From NCBI GenBank assembly GCA_014871385.1, contig CM026426.1:104877281-104941280 (forward strand): a stretch of DNA of 64,000 nt, read 5' to 3'. The notes under the pieces are model-generated. The model saw only the letters and a program-made list of their open reading frames with translations, searched no databases and was not told the origin of the DNA. Numbering within the stretch: the first letter of the stretch is position 1; each line of letters opens with the position of its first letter. This document shows, piece after piece, positions 22,288-34,602 of this stretch. The DNA comes from Ceratodon purpureus. Its lineage: Eukaryota > Streptophyta > Bryopsida > Pseudoditrichales > Ditrichaceae. The position numbers and the translations under genes are program-made.

Positions 22288-23222
22288 AATGGGGTGAATG
22301 GTAGTACTATCTACAGCATCGGAGCGTACCGAGTCTTTAATGTGGACATCGCATATTACAAATTTACAGCGTAAAGTAAAAGATGCAAGCATAGTGTGTA
22401 CGTAGTTTGCAGTTTTGTAGATGGAGGTTTAAAATGTACGGACTTAAAAAAATTGGCACATGCCACATATTGCAAATAGAATAGATAGAATTAGTGGAAT
22501 AGAGTGTAGTTGTGTTGTCTTGTATATTGTAGTTGTCTTGACATTTGAAAGGAATTTGTCTTTTTAATCTTCTCCTAGCGGTATTCTAAGTGCACATTAA
22601 CATCAATATCACTATTTTTAAAATGACAACTTACCATTGACATGGGTTACGAGCACTTGAATATTATGAATCTCAAGACAAGTATGCAAAATAATTTTCA
22701 ATTATTTTTTTTGCTAAATTAATAAGAATATCGTGAATGATCTTTTTCGAGGGATGCATATTTATATTTAAGCTATTTGTTTGTACCGGGGATTATGAGC
22801 AATCATGTTATGCGACCCTTACGCTTTTGTCTTCACAAAAAGGACTTCAGTATACACCTGCCAATATTTCTAAGACTAAAACGTACAAAGCATAATGGTT
22901 ACAATTCACATATCACATCATTTTCATAATTAGAATTGAGACTATCGACTTTTAGCAGGATGTGTGGAGCCAATCCGTTTTCCAAAGAATACAAGGGGTA
23001 GAAATAGACCAATCTTAGTACAGAGACCATATTTGAACCAAATGCAAGTAAACTTTATAAACAAAATATTGACCGATGTACAAAAATTGAGATTCCAACA
23101 TCTCATAATAATATAGAGTCTAAATATAACTATTCACTACTGAGAGCTATGCCCGCCGTCCGGTAACAAAAAAAACATTATGCTTTTATAGGAATACGGA
23201 AAGGTAGATATGTCTCTCCATA
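22288..23222. other. Convergent spacer between D and C2
   Basis: AT-rich, with presumed 3' UTRs of both genes. No additional gene, repeat or inverted structure was recognised. Confidence 0.5.
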
Positions 23223-24764
23223 TCAGTAACCCACGCGGTAGTGTTTGAAGGGAGTGGGCCAGTCGTGTGTATCTGTGAAACGGTTAATAAGATGTCCGAG
23301 TCCACCAATCGTTCCTCTGTTGTTTTGGCAAACTCTCTCAAGGTAACCTTCGAATACCATTGCGAGTTCTCCGATATTCTTGAAATGGCGTGTTTCTACT
23401 AGCTCCGCTTCGTGGTATGTTGTGCACATGTTGCCCCTGTTGATCTTTGCCGCAATCTTCGCGGCTGCGAAATCCTCGGATGCAACCGTCAAATCCGGAA
23501 TGATTTGAATATCTTGGTTTTCCTTGTGTACGTATACCACGCGAGGATCCACCCAGTATCGCCTCCTCATAGTCTCCTCCATCTGATGGACACTCTCAAA
23601 AACCCAAGGCGACCTTCTGTTCTCTAGTGTCTTCGTCATCAAGCCCCAATCACAAACCCCGATATAGATCTTGGACTCATCTTCCGGAAAGTGAAGTAGG
23701 ATGTTGTCCGGTGACAAGTCATTGTGGAGGTAACCGTATTTGTGCACAGCATCTATGATGTTACACAATGCTCAAGCAATCTCTATACGCTTACTTCGGA
23801 AAAGTTGGAGACGCTTCCCTAGAATCGGACTGTCGTCTGCATTCTCTCTGAAGATGTAGTCGATGGGGAGGTCACCCGGGGCCTCGTTGTCTCTCTGTAG
23901 CATGGCTCGAAGGGTCCCATCGTTCCACTAGTACATGAATCCCACATGTTCCAACTGATGAATGGCCATGAAGCGGATGACACCAGGATGGGGAATCCTT
24001 ATCGCAAGAGATTCATTGTTGTGGTCCACACGTGCCAAATCCGGCCTCATAGACCAATTGAGCGGCCGTTCCTCAGCAAACTCCCAGAATGGTGGGATTT
24101 CCGGGTTTCCCTCGATACGAACCCTGCGTATGGTAGCATAACCACCTCTCTGAACTTCCTTGTCCAAGTAATAGAAAATTGCAAAGTCTGCCAAGATAGT
24201 CAAATGCCGTCTACGTAAGTCAGCCGCCGTCTCCATCCCAATCGGAAAATTCCACCAAGTAATAGACGCCCGTCGATGCTTTCTTGAGCTTCGGGGCGCC
24301 ATTAGTCTCGTGAAGCAATCTGACTTTGCAATAGTATCCTTGAAGGCCTGGACTCCCCCCCTTTGCGCCTTTGCATACTTAGAAATAACCTCACGAGCAT
24401 TCCATAACGCATCGTGTGCACGCTGTGACACGAAATGATCGTAACTGGGCTTCTGTGTATCCGAATGCCAGCACGGATCCGTCAAACGATCCCTAATCTT
24501 TCCCTCCATCTCTGACTTGAATTTCTTGGGCCCATATTCCTCATACCGCACGTAACGACTATTCAATGAAACAAGGGTATTCTCCTCATAAAATTCCACG
24601 ATGAATGCCACAATATAATCCCTCCAACGTAAGCTCGGCATGTCATCGAATTTGTTCGCCCATTCCCCAACATTCTTCTGCTTCTTGTTCTTTGGCACGT
24701 GGAAAGCCTTCAAGGCTTCAAGAAATCGAATCCGCAACTCCAAATAAACCCTCAATTCCCACAA
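23223..24764 (-). pseudogene. Kinase-like protein C2, two in-frame stops, probably a pseudokinase
   Basis: One frame runs 24764-23223, interrupted by TAG at 23928-23930 and TGA at about 23770-23772. Alignment with C1 puts both stops at Trp codons (TLWWNGD / FMY-stop-WNDG; LAWSLIY / EIA-stop-ALCN). Visible motifs are glycine loop RGGYATIRRVRI, catalytic loop HNDLSPDNILLHF, and CDWGLM. The beta-3 lysine region reads FAEE where C1 has FAGK, and APE is replaced by VDPR, so the ancestor may already have lacked normal catalysis. There is no ATG near the 5' end; the first internal Met is at MPSLRW, aligned with YPPLEY in C1, so an upstream exon or a lost start is likely. The GC array and TATA palindrome lie just upstream, next to the element's right end. 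Confidence 0.75.
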
Positions 24765-24977
24765 AGATTAATAAGAGCAATACAAATCCAAAGGGTTTTG
24801 AAAAAAACCGTTTAAAAATTCGAAAAGTCCCACCCCCCCCCCCCCCCCCCCTCCCCCCCCCCAAATGAAGGACCCCTTTCCTCCCGGTGAGAACGACCAA
24901 CGGAGAAGGAGCGAATCCCCCACCAGTACCAATGAGCCTCACTCGATATGGGAGGAAAAAGGTAAAAAATGAAGAGG

Positions 24978-25004
24978 CGGCTTCCCCTTATATAGGGGAA
25001 GCCG
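24978..25004 (-). promoter_or_regulatory. C2 core promoter: TATA at centre of perfect inverted repeat
   Basis: Arms of 11 bases (CGGCTTCCCCT and AGGGGAAGCCG) pair perfectly around TATAT; on the minus strand this reads CCTATATAAGG. It lies ~215 bases upstream of the C2 frame and abuts the CGGCCGT array. It is the clearest of three promoters with this design. Confidence 0.6.
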
Positions 25005-25640
25005 ACCTCGCGGCCGTCCCCATGGCCGTCCCCGCAGCCGTTCGATCTACGGCCCCCGCGGCCGTCCGATCCAGCGCGACGCCGCCGGAAGGCGCCGGCC
25101 GTCCGATCGGACGGCCGCGTCGTGCGATGGCGCCGCGTGGCCGTCGCTCGACACGGCCGTCTGCGCGGTCGGCCGCGTCTCCACGCGGTCGGCCACGCGG
25201 ACGGCCGCGGGATCGGACGGCCCTCCGCGGCCGACCATGCCGGCCGCGGGCCGTCGGATCCCGTGGCCGTCCCCGCGGCCAACCGCGGAGACGGCCGCCG
25301 GATCGGACGGCCACGGGGACGGCCGCGGGATCCGACGGCCCGCGCCGGGGCCGATCCGGGCCGTCGGATCCCGCGGCCGTCCCCGTGGCCGTCCCCGCGG
25401 TCGGCCACGGCGACGGCCGCGGGATCCGACCGCTCGCGATGTGCCAGGACGGCCGCATCTTGGCCGTCGGATCGAGGTGCGGCCGTCCCCAGCGACCCCG
25501 GGGCCGTCTCCGCGGCCGTTCCCGCGAACGGACGGCCGAGATGGGGCGTGGTGGCGGGATCGGCCGGTCGGACGGTTGGGGGATGTTTTTACCCCACGGG
25601 GTCGCAAAATTATTAGCGCGACGTAATTCTCGAGCGTCGG
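25005..25640. repeat. CGGCCGT-rich GC array upstream of C2
   Basis: The longest of the three GC arrays. CGGCCGTCCCCG, GCGGCCGTC and GGGATCGGACGG words recur on both strands. It ends in GGACGTCC-type repeats that merge into the right terminus of the large element. Confidence 0.82.
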
Positions 25641-25705
25641 GGACGCCACGTCAGCGACGGGGGACGTCCGGGTCGGACGTCCGGACGTCTATTTGAACAA
25701 CCTTG
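25641..25705 (-). repeat. Right terminal/subterminal region of the large element
   Basis: Read inward from 25705, the end starts CAAGGTTGTTCAAATAGACG and continues with three GGACGTCC/CCGGACGT words. The first nine bases match the left end at eight positions. Confidence 0.5.
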
Positions 25706-25852
25706 AGTGTGACATCATGCAGACAAAAGACAAGGATGGTATTTGTGGAACATGATATGAAAATGAGATAGAGTGTTATTGACATATTATCAAACTCAAT
25801 CGATTACATAACACCTTGTAGAAATGGAGAACATTAGCCGATGACGATGTTT

Positions 25853-26591
25853 GGGTGTAAGCATGGTAAACTGTACCAAAAAAGTGGTTAACTATTTGTC
25901 AGATTGAGCCCTTTTGCTAAAATTATGCAAAAGTGATGGAAAAATGTTATTGAAGTCAAATTTTCTTGCTAATATAGATTCTCAACTTGTTTTTGTACAA
26001 CTTGGAAAAGTTTCATGCAAAGTAGACACTTTTAAGTTATTGTATGAGGGCTTTAAGTCCAAGCAAAGTGAATGTGACCATTTGAAAAAGTGGCTAGAAG
26101 AGAATCAAAAACTATCTAAAAATCACTTTTGATGATGGGGGGCCCTCTGTATGTTTAAGAGGTATTCTAAAATAGTCAATTCATATACTCATCAATTGGT
26201 TTAGGGTTCCAAAAGTGTCGCAAAGATGTTTTTTAAGAAGGTCACTTCCGCGGTACTTTTAGTGAGTTTTTTTCACCAAACATTGTTTTTCAAATTGGGA
26301 AAAACATCCTCTAAAGACAATAGAGGGCCCCAAATGAAGAAATCCAAACTTTGGAAAAGTTTATTTTCATGATTTAGAACTAGTGGTCAAATTCAGTATC
26401 AATTGAAGATGTTCTTTTTATGAAGTTGCTTATTAGATACCTTGTGACACCCTGAAAAGTGACTAAAATGCTCAAAAACTACACCAAAATGCTCAAAATC
26501 AGCTTAGAGCTTCAAAAAACAGCACACTTCATATTCACTTTCTAGTGATCACACATTGCACTTACTGGTCCACTTTACCATGCTTACACCC
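25853..26591. mobile_element. 739-bp inverted-repeat element M2, sister of M1
   Basis: Termini read GGGTGTAAGCATGGTAAA inward from both ends, and GTTT is duplicated at 25849-25852 and 26592-26595. The interior matches M1 along its length, apparently more than 80% by eye. It contains an open stretch of 72 codons (25914-26132) ending in a charged helical segment (SECDHLKKWLEENQKL). The equivalent stretch in M1 has a stop. Confidence 0.9.
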
Positions 26592-26595
26592 GTTT

Positions 26596-29500
26596 GCCAT
26601 TAAAAGAGATTAGATATTGCCTAAATATATAAATGATATTGCAAATATTGCAATACAAGTCACATTCAAAACACTATGTCATCATTTCCCCAAGGACATT
26701 CCATGCATGTGTGTTCATGTCAGCGATTATCGTTTGCAATCCTTACAGAAGAGTGGGCGAAGATAGAAAAAAATATGTATTATTCTACCAAGGCCAGTGG
26801 AACGGCAATCCACATTGTCATCAATCTCAAAAAAGAGAAGGGGTGGATGAAGTTAGACAATTCAAAAGATGTTCTGAACTATTCTTGCATGATCCAATAT
26901 ATTTTTGAATCATAATAAACACATATAGAATATATGGCGTAATTCATGACACATCTTCTATGCACTACTTAACACAGACATGTACTGCATATTGTTTTAT
27001 TGATCTTATTCTTTTGATACAAGTGTTTACAAGTTTCAAATTTTAACCTTATATGGATAACGAAGTTGTGCATGTAGATAGAATTAATATGGTAATAATG
27101 GTTCAACCCAATTAAACTAGAGTTGTTGATAAACCATCTAATCTTGATAATACTATCTATTATATCATACATCTAGCACCAATAGAGCAGCCATAAAGAC
27201 TTGGTGGGTCTATTGGATCTTATGGCAATATATGAAATGGTTGTGAGATGGGATGATTTTGGATTTAAAGAAGTGTCGAGAAGGTTTGTTAGATCCAACA
27301 TGCTATTTGGAGCGATTTTGAAATGAAAGAAAATCCTTGATGATAAGTATCGTGAAAACGATTATTGAATCCATTAGAACTTTGAAGAAGGCTCATGCAA
27401 AGGAGACTAGAGAGTAGGCTAAAATGGTCTTATTAAATTCATATCTTTGACCTTCTTCACAACATTTTTAAGAACTTTGCAAAACTACATGAATTTATCC
27501 ATAATCAATAATATCCACAAGAATGCACTCAAGATTGCCTAAATAGGCGTAGATCTCACACTAATCAATGGATTTTATCATTTTGCCCTCAAAAGTTCTG
27601 AATGTTGTTTCTTTGCTCTTCAAACATAATGTAGAGTGGTCAAATGTCTCCAACACCACTCCATTAGACTGTGTCCATGCAACAATAAGAGATTGAGGGA
27701 AAATGGACCAAAAGCTTCATCTTCTTTTTCTAAAAAAGAAATCCCTAGTTGCCACTTTAATTAAGATCTTTGGCTATAATGAATTTCATCCATTTTGATT
27801 GAACTATCATCTTGTTTTGGGAGTCAACCTTGAGGCCATATCATGTTGACCCACATGTTCTAGTAACTATCATATATTTACGCTACAATAACAGTTTTGT
27901 TGTCATAGTAATTTTATTTTTTTGTTGTTATCTAGTTTACAAAGATGCCACTCTCAGCCCCTCAAAGATCTCCAATTTTTTAATTTCTTCTTTTATTCAA
28001 GATAAAGCACTTATTTTTTGATCCTTGATTCTTGATCCTTGCTCCTTAATCTTGTAACCACCATTACGAGGATGAAATAAAGAGATGAATGTAGAGAAAG
28101 GTAGATGAATAAGAAGATGGGTGAAGGTAGAACATTGAAAATGGAGATGTAAGAGAAGCATCTTCCAAAGATGATATGCTCAAAATGCATATGTTGATGA
28201 TATTAAGTTTTGGAAAGTGGTGGATTTGTATGTATATAGCAAGAGAACCTCCCATGGCAATTGTCATCAACACACTCCGGTGAAGGCAAGGATTGACGGA
28301 ATCAAATATCCATATCGGTCTTGAAGGCGGGGCTCTTTCAGTATCAACCAACATTAGGCCAAAATGGTTGTTGTGGGGAGTGCTAGATTGGACCAGCATT
28401 GAATCTCATTGTAACCCTTTTCTTGTCCTACATTATTGCTTTTTTCACATCCAATTAGTAAAGATGCCCCTCTTAAAGTATCAAAGGACCTTAATTCTTC
28501 TTTCGGTGCTTAAAATGAAGCATTCAAACATAATGCCATATCTTCAAGCCTTTACAAACACATAGATAGAATTTGGAAGCATGCGGAATAACAAAGTTGG
28601 ATGTGTTAATGGATAGCTTTTGAAGTCTTGACGCTAATCCACCTCAATCATTTTGAAAGTCAAATCATTTTGGTTCCAAGATGAAAGCACAATACAATGC
28701 CCCTCTAAAAGCTAAGCTACAAAGTAATGTTTTAGTAGCTCTATGTTGTAAAGCATTTTATAATAGGTTGAAAATTATTTCCTTTGAAAAAATAAAACTA
28801 ACCTATCATACGTAACATCTCTATATTTGAGATTTTCAAATTAAAATAATCTTATTTTTTTTAGAAAACCAAACTGATTAATAATTTGGATTTTTCTTCT
28901 ATGTCACAGTTCTCTTTCAAATGAAAGGTATTTACTATCATAAGTAAACAAAAAATCAAATTCAAGTACTTGATACCTTGTAATGACACTTAAAACCTTG
29001 AAAAATCTTCATGCTCTACAAACTTTGGACCTTGGTTATTGATGAAGTAACATCATAAATGCAGTCAACACTTGCAAGCATTAATTAATATTTTAAAATT
29101 CATTTTTAGCATCCATTGCATTTCCAATCTTTCAATAGGGCTATGTTGAGATTGGATTTTATGTTATCTAAAAAAAATTTAATCTTACAATTTCAAAGGA
29201 TCCAAAATTTGAATTCACACCTTAAAATGTCCAAACGTATCAAAGAGTGTGAGTATTGTTGGTTTGGAGTAAGGTGTAGCATACTTTCACCTCTAGCACG
29301 TTTTAATGAATGTCATGTGTTTGTCCCACTATAAGAATTTGTCATCTTGTTTTATACCTCTTTCATTTATACATTATTCTATATTAATCATATATCCTTA
29401 TCAGATATGTTGTTCAGACATTGGCTTAGAGGTGGAATTTCAAAGACTCAATATTTATGTTAGTCCCTAAGAAAGAACAGAGTTACCATTTCATTATTCT

Positions 29501-31640
29501 TTTTGCACCTCAAATTTTATACAATCTCTATTTCATCATCTTTCAATGTAGCCGTAGTTTGTTCAAAGTTTGTCAAAAAATTGTTTTATTGCATCTGCTC
29601 TCTTTAAAAGTGAAGCTTTGCCTTGGAAGATTTTTTTCAATAATCTTGGCTTTCAAATTCATGCTATAATTAGTGCAATCTATAAAATTTGGGATATAGT
29701 TGAATGACCATCATGGATTGTTTTTACAGTAGCCAATCCTCATTGCAATCTTTGTATGGGCTTAGTACCACAAGCTGCCTTAACATCTGTTGTGATGGAT
29801 GAATGGAGTAGATGATCAATGAATGAATTCTCTTTTGAACATGAATAGAGGAATGAATTTACTCTAGACACTTAGGGACTTCCAATAATTAGTAGATACA
29901 TTAATAATAGTTCCTGGCATTGCCTTTGGTAGAAATGGATCCAATCCAGGACATAGGCCAACTATAGCTTCAACTTAGCTTAAATTCTAAAAAGTATGTT
30001 GGACCCTATATTCTACCTTTTGGAATAAGAAATATTTGGAATAAGAAATAACTCATGCTTTGGAATCATAGCTTTCGGTTGATTCCATACATGAAAATCA
30101 ATACAAAGTACCTACACATTAACTACATGGCAAAAAGGATTGGTTGGATCTAATACTTGATAGTTTGCAAATTTCAAAATGGAGGGTATCTTGTGCCTTT
30201 GTTTGCGGTGGATTCCATATATGGAGGTAGGCTGAAGATTTTTTTAAGTCACCTTGTAGTGATGATGGATTTATCATGTCTTATACTTTTTCACAGTCAA
30301 TTTACAACAAAAGTTGCATATGAGTGTCTTAATGCAAGTCAAATGTATGTAATTTGGACTTTATGTATTTTAATTTAGAAAAAATAAAATTCACTTGAGC
30401 ACTCAGATGGGATCTTTAGTTATAAAAGCATGAAACACCTTTCACTTTAAATTTTCAAAATATCAAGTGTCTATTTTGAGAGATACGTATTGCTCTATTA
30501 TAATATCAAATGTATCATTGGCCTCTTTTTGAAAGTAAGACCTGCCTCAAGCAAAGACATGTAACACCTTCTATATTGATTTTGCAATATACTAAGTGTT
30601 AGATCTAATGAACTCTAATTTGAAAGTGTTTGATTGGACAAATATCCTTACCCATCAAGTTGATTTAAGGGTAACCTTAGCCTTAGTTTAAATGAGACCC
30701 ACCTTGAAGTAAAGCCTTGGTTTTCTTTGATTTTCTAATGCAAAATATGAAGTTTTAGATTTGATATGTACATTGATATGTCATTACAAATCCATACTTG
30801 ATTATTAATATCATAAGTAAACTCATTTGAAATTAATCTTCCTCCTCAACATCTAGTGCCCTACCTAAATGTCCTCTTCAACTTTAAACTTTTACTTTGA
30901 CTCCAAGCCCTAGACCAAAGTTCAAGACTTATCAAATTATCAATATGCCATGCAATTAGTCCCAAGCCCTAGCCTCTACCTTATGATAAGCCTTGAGCTG
31001 GTAATGTTCCAAACCTCTAATATGTCACGGCTATACTTTTTAGACAAATCTTGCATAATATCTATTCTAAGTCCCTTGCCCCCTCCAACCGAAAAAACTC
31101 ACACAATCTAATATGCATTGCAACATGTTATCTTAGTGGATAAATTGCTTCTTTCTTCACCGGATGTATCCATTGCAACCCCTCCACAAATCCATGTATT
31201 GGATCTCAATACAAGAATTGTGAACTCTTCAAAGTCAAGGGTGGCTCATCCCTCCTTTTATTCTCTTCATCTATATTCCTCCCTTTGGACCAAGCTTTCT
31301 TCTGAATCCTCTTCTTTGATACTTTAAAATGGTGCTAATTCAATCAAAGAGTGTCAAGGCATGTGAAGGCAATGTGTTTAGTTTTCAAAAATATGGCTTT
31401 GTTTCTATCAATTGTTGAAATTGGTATTGGTATAGGTGTAAAAAAGAAGAAGAAAAAAAGTAACCACAATACTCACCTTTCAAAGAATTATAAGGTGGAT
31501 AAAAGGACAAAATGATAGTAAAACCTAAATTACTATTTGTGTTGACATAATATACAATAATGTTAATAATTATTGAACTTTGAAATTATACAAGAATTAT
31601 GGAGGTTTTACTCATTTACAAATTTAATATGTAAATGCAG
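26596..31640. other. Long AT-rich region without recognisable genes
   Basis: Five kilobases with only short open frames, none of which I recognise. Part could be intron sequence of the dynein gene starting at 31641, or old decayed transposon DNA. No inverted termini, long direct repeats or tandem arrays were noticed by reading. Confidence 0.4.
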
Positions 31641-32652
31641 GTCAAATAAAATTGCAGAACGGATAAAAAACTTAATTGATTATCACACTTATGCAGTATA
31701 CAAATATACTACTCGTGGACTTTTTGAAAAACATAAGCTTTTACTCTCACTTCAAGTAAGTGTTCCACCATTTTCTTGACCTTTTTTTATTTTTCTTTTT
31801 CAGTGCCTTCCTTTTAGGAAATTCACCTTGAAATATTGTTTCAGACCTTTCGAAGACTTAGTAAACATATTTCGAATTACTGGTCTGAGATATTTATATA
31901 TATATATATCATGTCAATTCCAAGAATAATCATAAAAAGAATACAAATATACATGTAGAAATTACAATTGGCCATAATATAATTGTTTAGTTGGCACTGA
32001 ATGTTACAAATATTATGCTGTGTGTACTACAAAACAACTAAATCTTGTTCAAAATATTCCCAACTATTATTTAGTTTACATTTGAGGTGTCTATGTATAT
32101 ATATATGAATCAATATAGGAGTATGTTGTCATGCTAACACCCATCGTTGCATTTTATACAAAAATAATGTGAATGGTTAATGTTAAAGTAGAGAAAACTA
32201 AAATCACCTTGTTCACATTTAAATCCCACCAAAGGCACCTTATCTGAAAAACCTGACAAAAAGTATTTTCTTTTGATTTTACTACAAAAGAAGTTTTCAT
32301 TATCCACAAATTGTTGAGTTTTAAATAACACCAAAATAATCTCAATAGCTCCTTTATGTATTCAGATTCTTTCGAAAGTTCTTCTATTATCTGGAGAAAT
32401 TGCACATGATGAATGGAATTTCTTTCTAAAAGGTGCAACAGTCCTTGATCGTACAAAACAACCTCCTAATCCAGCTCCAGTGTGGATCTCTGAAGAAGCA
32501 TGGGACAATGTCACTGGACTTGCTGTTCTTTCCACCTTCGAAAACATTGTAAATTGCTCCTTGTAATATTATTTTGCTATAGAATCTGGAAAATCATGTT
32601 AAGAAATACAGAATTAAAAAAATAAAAATAAAAATAAAAAATAAAAAATAAT

Positions 32653-32739
<87 letters not shown>

Positions 32740-33058
32740 CAAAGAAAAATTAATAGTAGTTTCATTTTTCTCTTCTAATCTGAACATGTAATAAATTTCA
32801 TCAACATTGTAAAACACAGATAATCAATCACCTAGAGCATATTAGTCATAGACTTTGCAATGAGGAATAAAACTTCGTCCCAGACACATGTCTTTACTTC
32901 TGTAACATGTGTCCCAGGTTCCAAGCATCACAGCAGACCATAAATTGTGGTTAGATTGGTTCAAGTATAGTTCACCTGAAGAACAAGAATTGCCTGGTGA
33001 ATGGGAAGAAAAATGTAGTGATCTTCATCGAATGATTCTGTTGCGTTGCTTCCGGCAG
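31641..33058 (+). CDS. Axonemal-type dynein heavy chain, three exons of a partial gene
   Basis: Three exons with canonical borders and matching phase 0 junctions: 31641-31755 (acceptor AAATGCAG, donor GTAAGT), 32366-32548 (acceptor TATTCAG, donor GTAAAT), and 32918-33058 (acceptor GTCCCAG, donor GTAATA). They encode consecutive C-terminal motor segments: RGLFEKHKLLLSLQ, then GEIAHDEWNFFLKG with DRTKQPPNPAPVW and AWDNVTGLAVL, then LPGEWEEKC with MILLRCFRQ. This order is diagnostic of dynein heavy chains between AAA4 and AAA5/6. The motor drives flagellar beating. The usual next exon (RPDK-like) is not visible by 34.1 kb, and upstream exons were not found. It may be an isolated fragment or a gene with very long introns. 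The reading frame is clean over all 146 codons. Confidence 0.8.
32658..32735. repeat. (TA)n microsatellite in a dynein intron
   Basis: About 39 uninterrupted TA dinucleotides between the second and third dynein exons. Confidence 0.97.
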
Positions 33059-34140
33059 GTAATATGTTGATAGGATATAAATTATAACAAATATCAGAGA
33101 AATCATTTACTTTCCACAAGATTACTCTTGAATTGTAACTTTGGTGGAAAATAAACCAGCCTATTTCCGTCAATTTAAGGGATTCGCATATATTATTCAA
33201 GTAAACTCTACACTTGGGTAACTGGTTGCTCTTTGAATAAATTTGGGACAACCTCTTTATTTCTTGTTTCCTTAGATGTAAGTACATATGACAACTTGCT
33301 AATATAGGGGCCAAGTATAATTTTTTTGACAATACAACCAACTCATATTAGAAATACAAGCTGAGGTATTTGGCATGCTTCATGTTTGTTGAACTATCTT
33401 GTTTTCACTATTCAATTAAGGAATTTATGTTTCACTCATTAAAAAATCTACTGTACCAGGATTACTATACAATAAATAAACATTTAGTGGTCTACTATAC
33501 ATATAAAGCTTGTCCTTTAGACTAAAACCTTCTTTTGTGAAAAAATGATGAGTTGTTACCATGTCCAACAGAGTGAATGAACTCGTAATTCTTCTTTAAA
33601 CGAAATTGATCTCTGTGAAAGAGGAGACATCCACAAAGTGCCAGATATGTCCTTTTCTTTAGTGCTTGTTTCTTTAATTGATTGATTTCTGATTTATTGT
33701 CATTTTTATTTCTTCATCTTTTACTCAACATAGTTTTGAAATTCTAAGGAATTACAATCATGCCAAAACCTTTCAACATTCAGTCTTGTGAGATTTTTCT
33801 CTACAACTACAGAAAGAGCTACAAACACGATGTTCAGACTTTTGCAATCTGAAGACATAATGTTGTAACCAGTATTTAAGTACTTCTGGACAAAAAGTCC
33901 AAGATTCAAAAACTGCGTAATTAAGAAAGCACGCAATATATGGAGACGATTAAAAATGCTCCAATGACACCTCAGCGGTTTGTCAATGATAAAAGGATAT
34001 AAACGATTACTCTATGGATAGATGAATAGAATACATGGTTTGAAATGCAAAAGAGAAATTCTAGATGTAGATGGGAAGAATACGTGTTTGATAAAAGCAA
34101 GGTTTTCTATTCCGTCGCGGCTTGAGACTGTTGCGTCATA
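33059..34140. other. AT-rich spacer after the dynein exons
   Basis: No further dynein exon, repeat or gene was recognised. Base composition changes abruptly to CpG-rich at about 34100. Confidence 0.45.
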
Positions 34141-34602
34141 ATGTCGGGACGTTGCGACGGTTTGTCGTCACGACCGGACGTCCTATACGGTCTTTATTGT
34201 GACGGCCCAAAAATTACGGCATCATTTTCACGTTTACATTTCCCGATCGGTGACACCTCGGACAGCATATGTCCACGTTTGTGTGAAGATTTGTCTGATA
34301 CGTGTAAAGGAAGGTGGGCCCCTCCACTAGTCCGCTCACCTAAGCGTCGTCCACGCCACCGTGGAAAATCCGCAACCTCGTCACAGGACCTTTCTCTACC
34401 ATACATCCCAAACATCTACTCCGTTTTCCGAGCTATCGTCCACGTTCCGCCGGATAGATGTCCAGTGGTCTGCCGTGCCCTCATGCTCTCGTCCGCATTC
34501 CGGCACCCCCCAATGCAATCATCCGACCCTCGTGATGTCCGCTCTCATTGCCCCCTCACAAGTCTCCCACATTCTCTTGTACGCCTCATCCTCGGACCCT
34601 AG
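34141..34602 (+). other. CpG-rich segment with a 153-codon open frame of unknown meaning
   Basis: The open frame starts MSGRCDGLSSRPDVLYG and is rich in Pro, Arg, Ser and Cys. No domain is recognised. The segment is CpG-rich against AT-rich surroundings and ends about 245 bases before the decayed D-like gene at 34848, so it may be that gene's promoter region and not coding. Confidence 0.25.

Larger units (their letters stand above)
8679..25705. mobile_element. Proposed ~17 kb hAT-superfamily element carrying five genes
   Basis: The left end reads CAGGGTTGTCTATTCGGACG inward from 8679. The right end, read inward from 25705, is CAAGGTTGTTCAAATAGACG. Both are followed by clustered CGGAC/CCGGACAT/CCGGACGT words, as expected for subterminal binding repeats. 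Flanking octamers AATGTGAG (8671-8678) and AGTGTGAC (25706-25713) match at 6 of 8, consistent with an aged 8-bp hAT target duplication. Inside lie B2(-), C1(+), the intact transposase A2(+), D(+) and C2(-), with G-run and CGGCCGT arrays. A 740-bp foreign element is nested at 19876-20615. The ends and target duplication are direct observations; single-unit mobility is inferred. The alternative is two ends from different elements. Confidence 0.55.

Noticed and set aside
24812..25696. Long overlapping ORFs (up to 269 codons) in both strands
   Set aside because: GC-array composition upstream of C2, no motif.
32577..32765. ORF with (IY)n
   Set aside because: Translation of the TA microsatellite.
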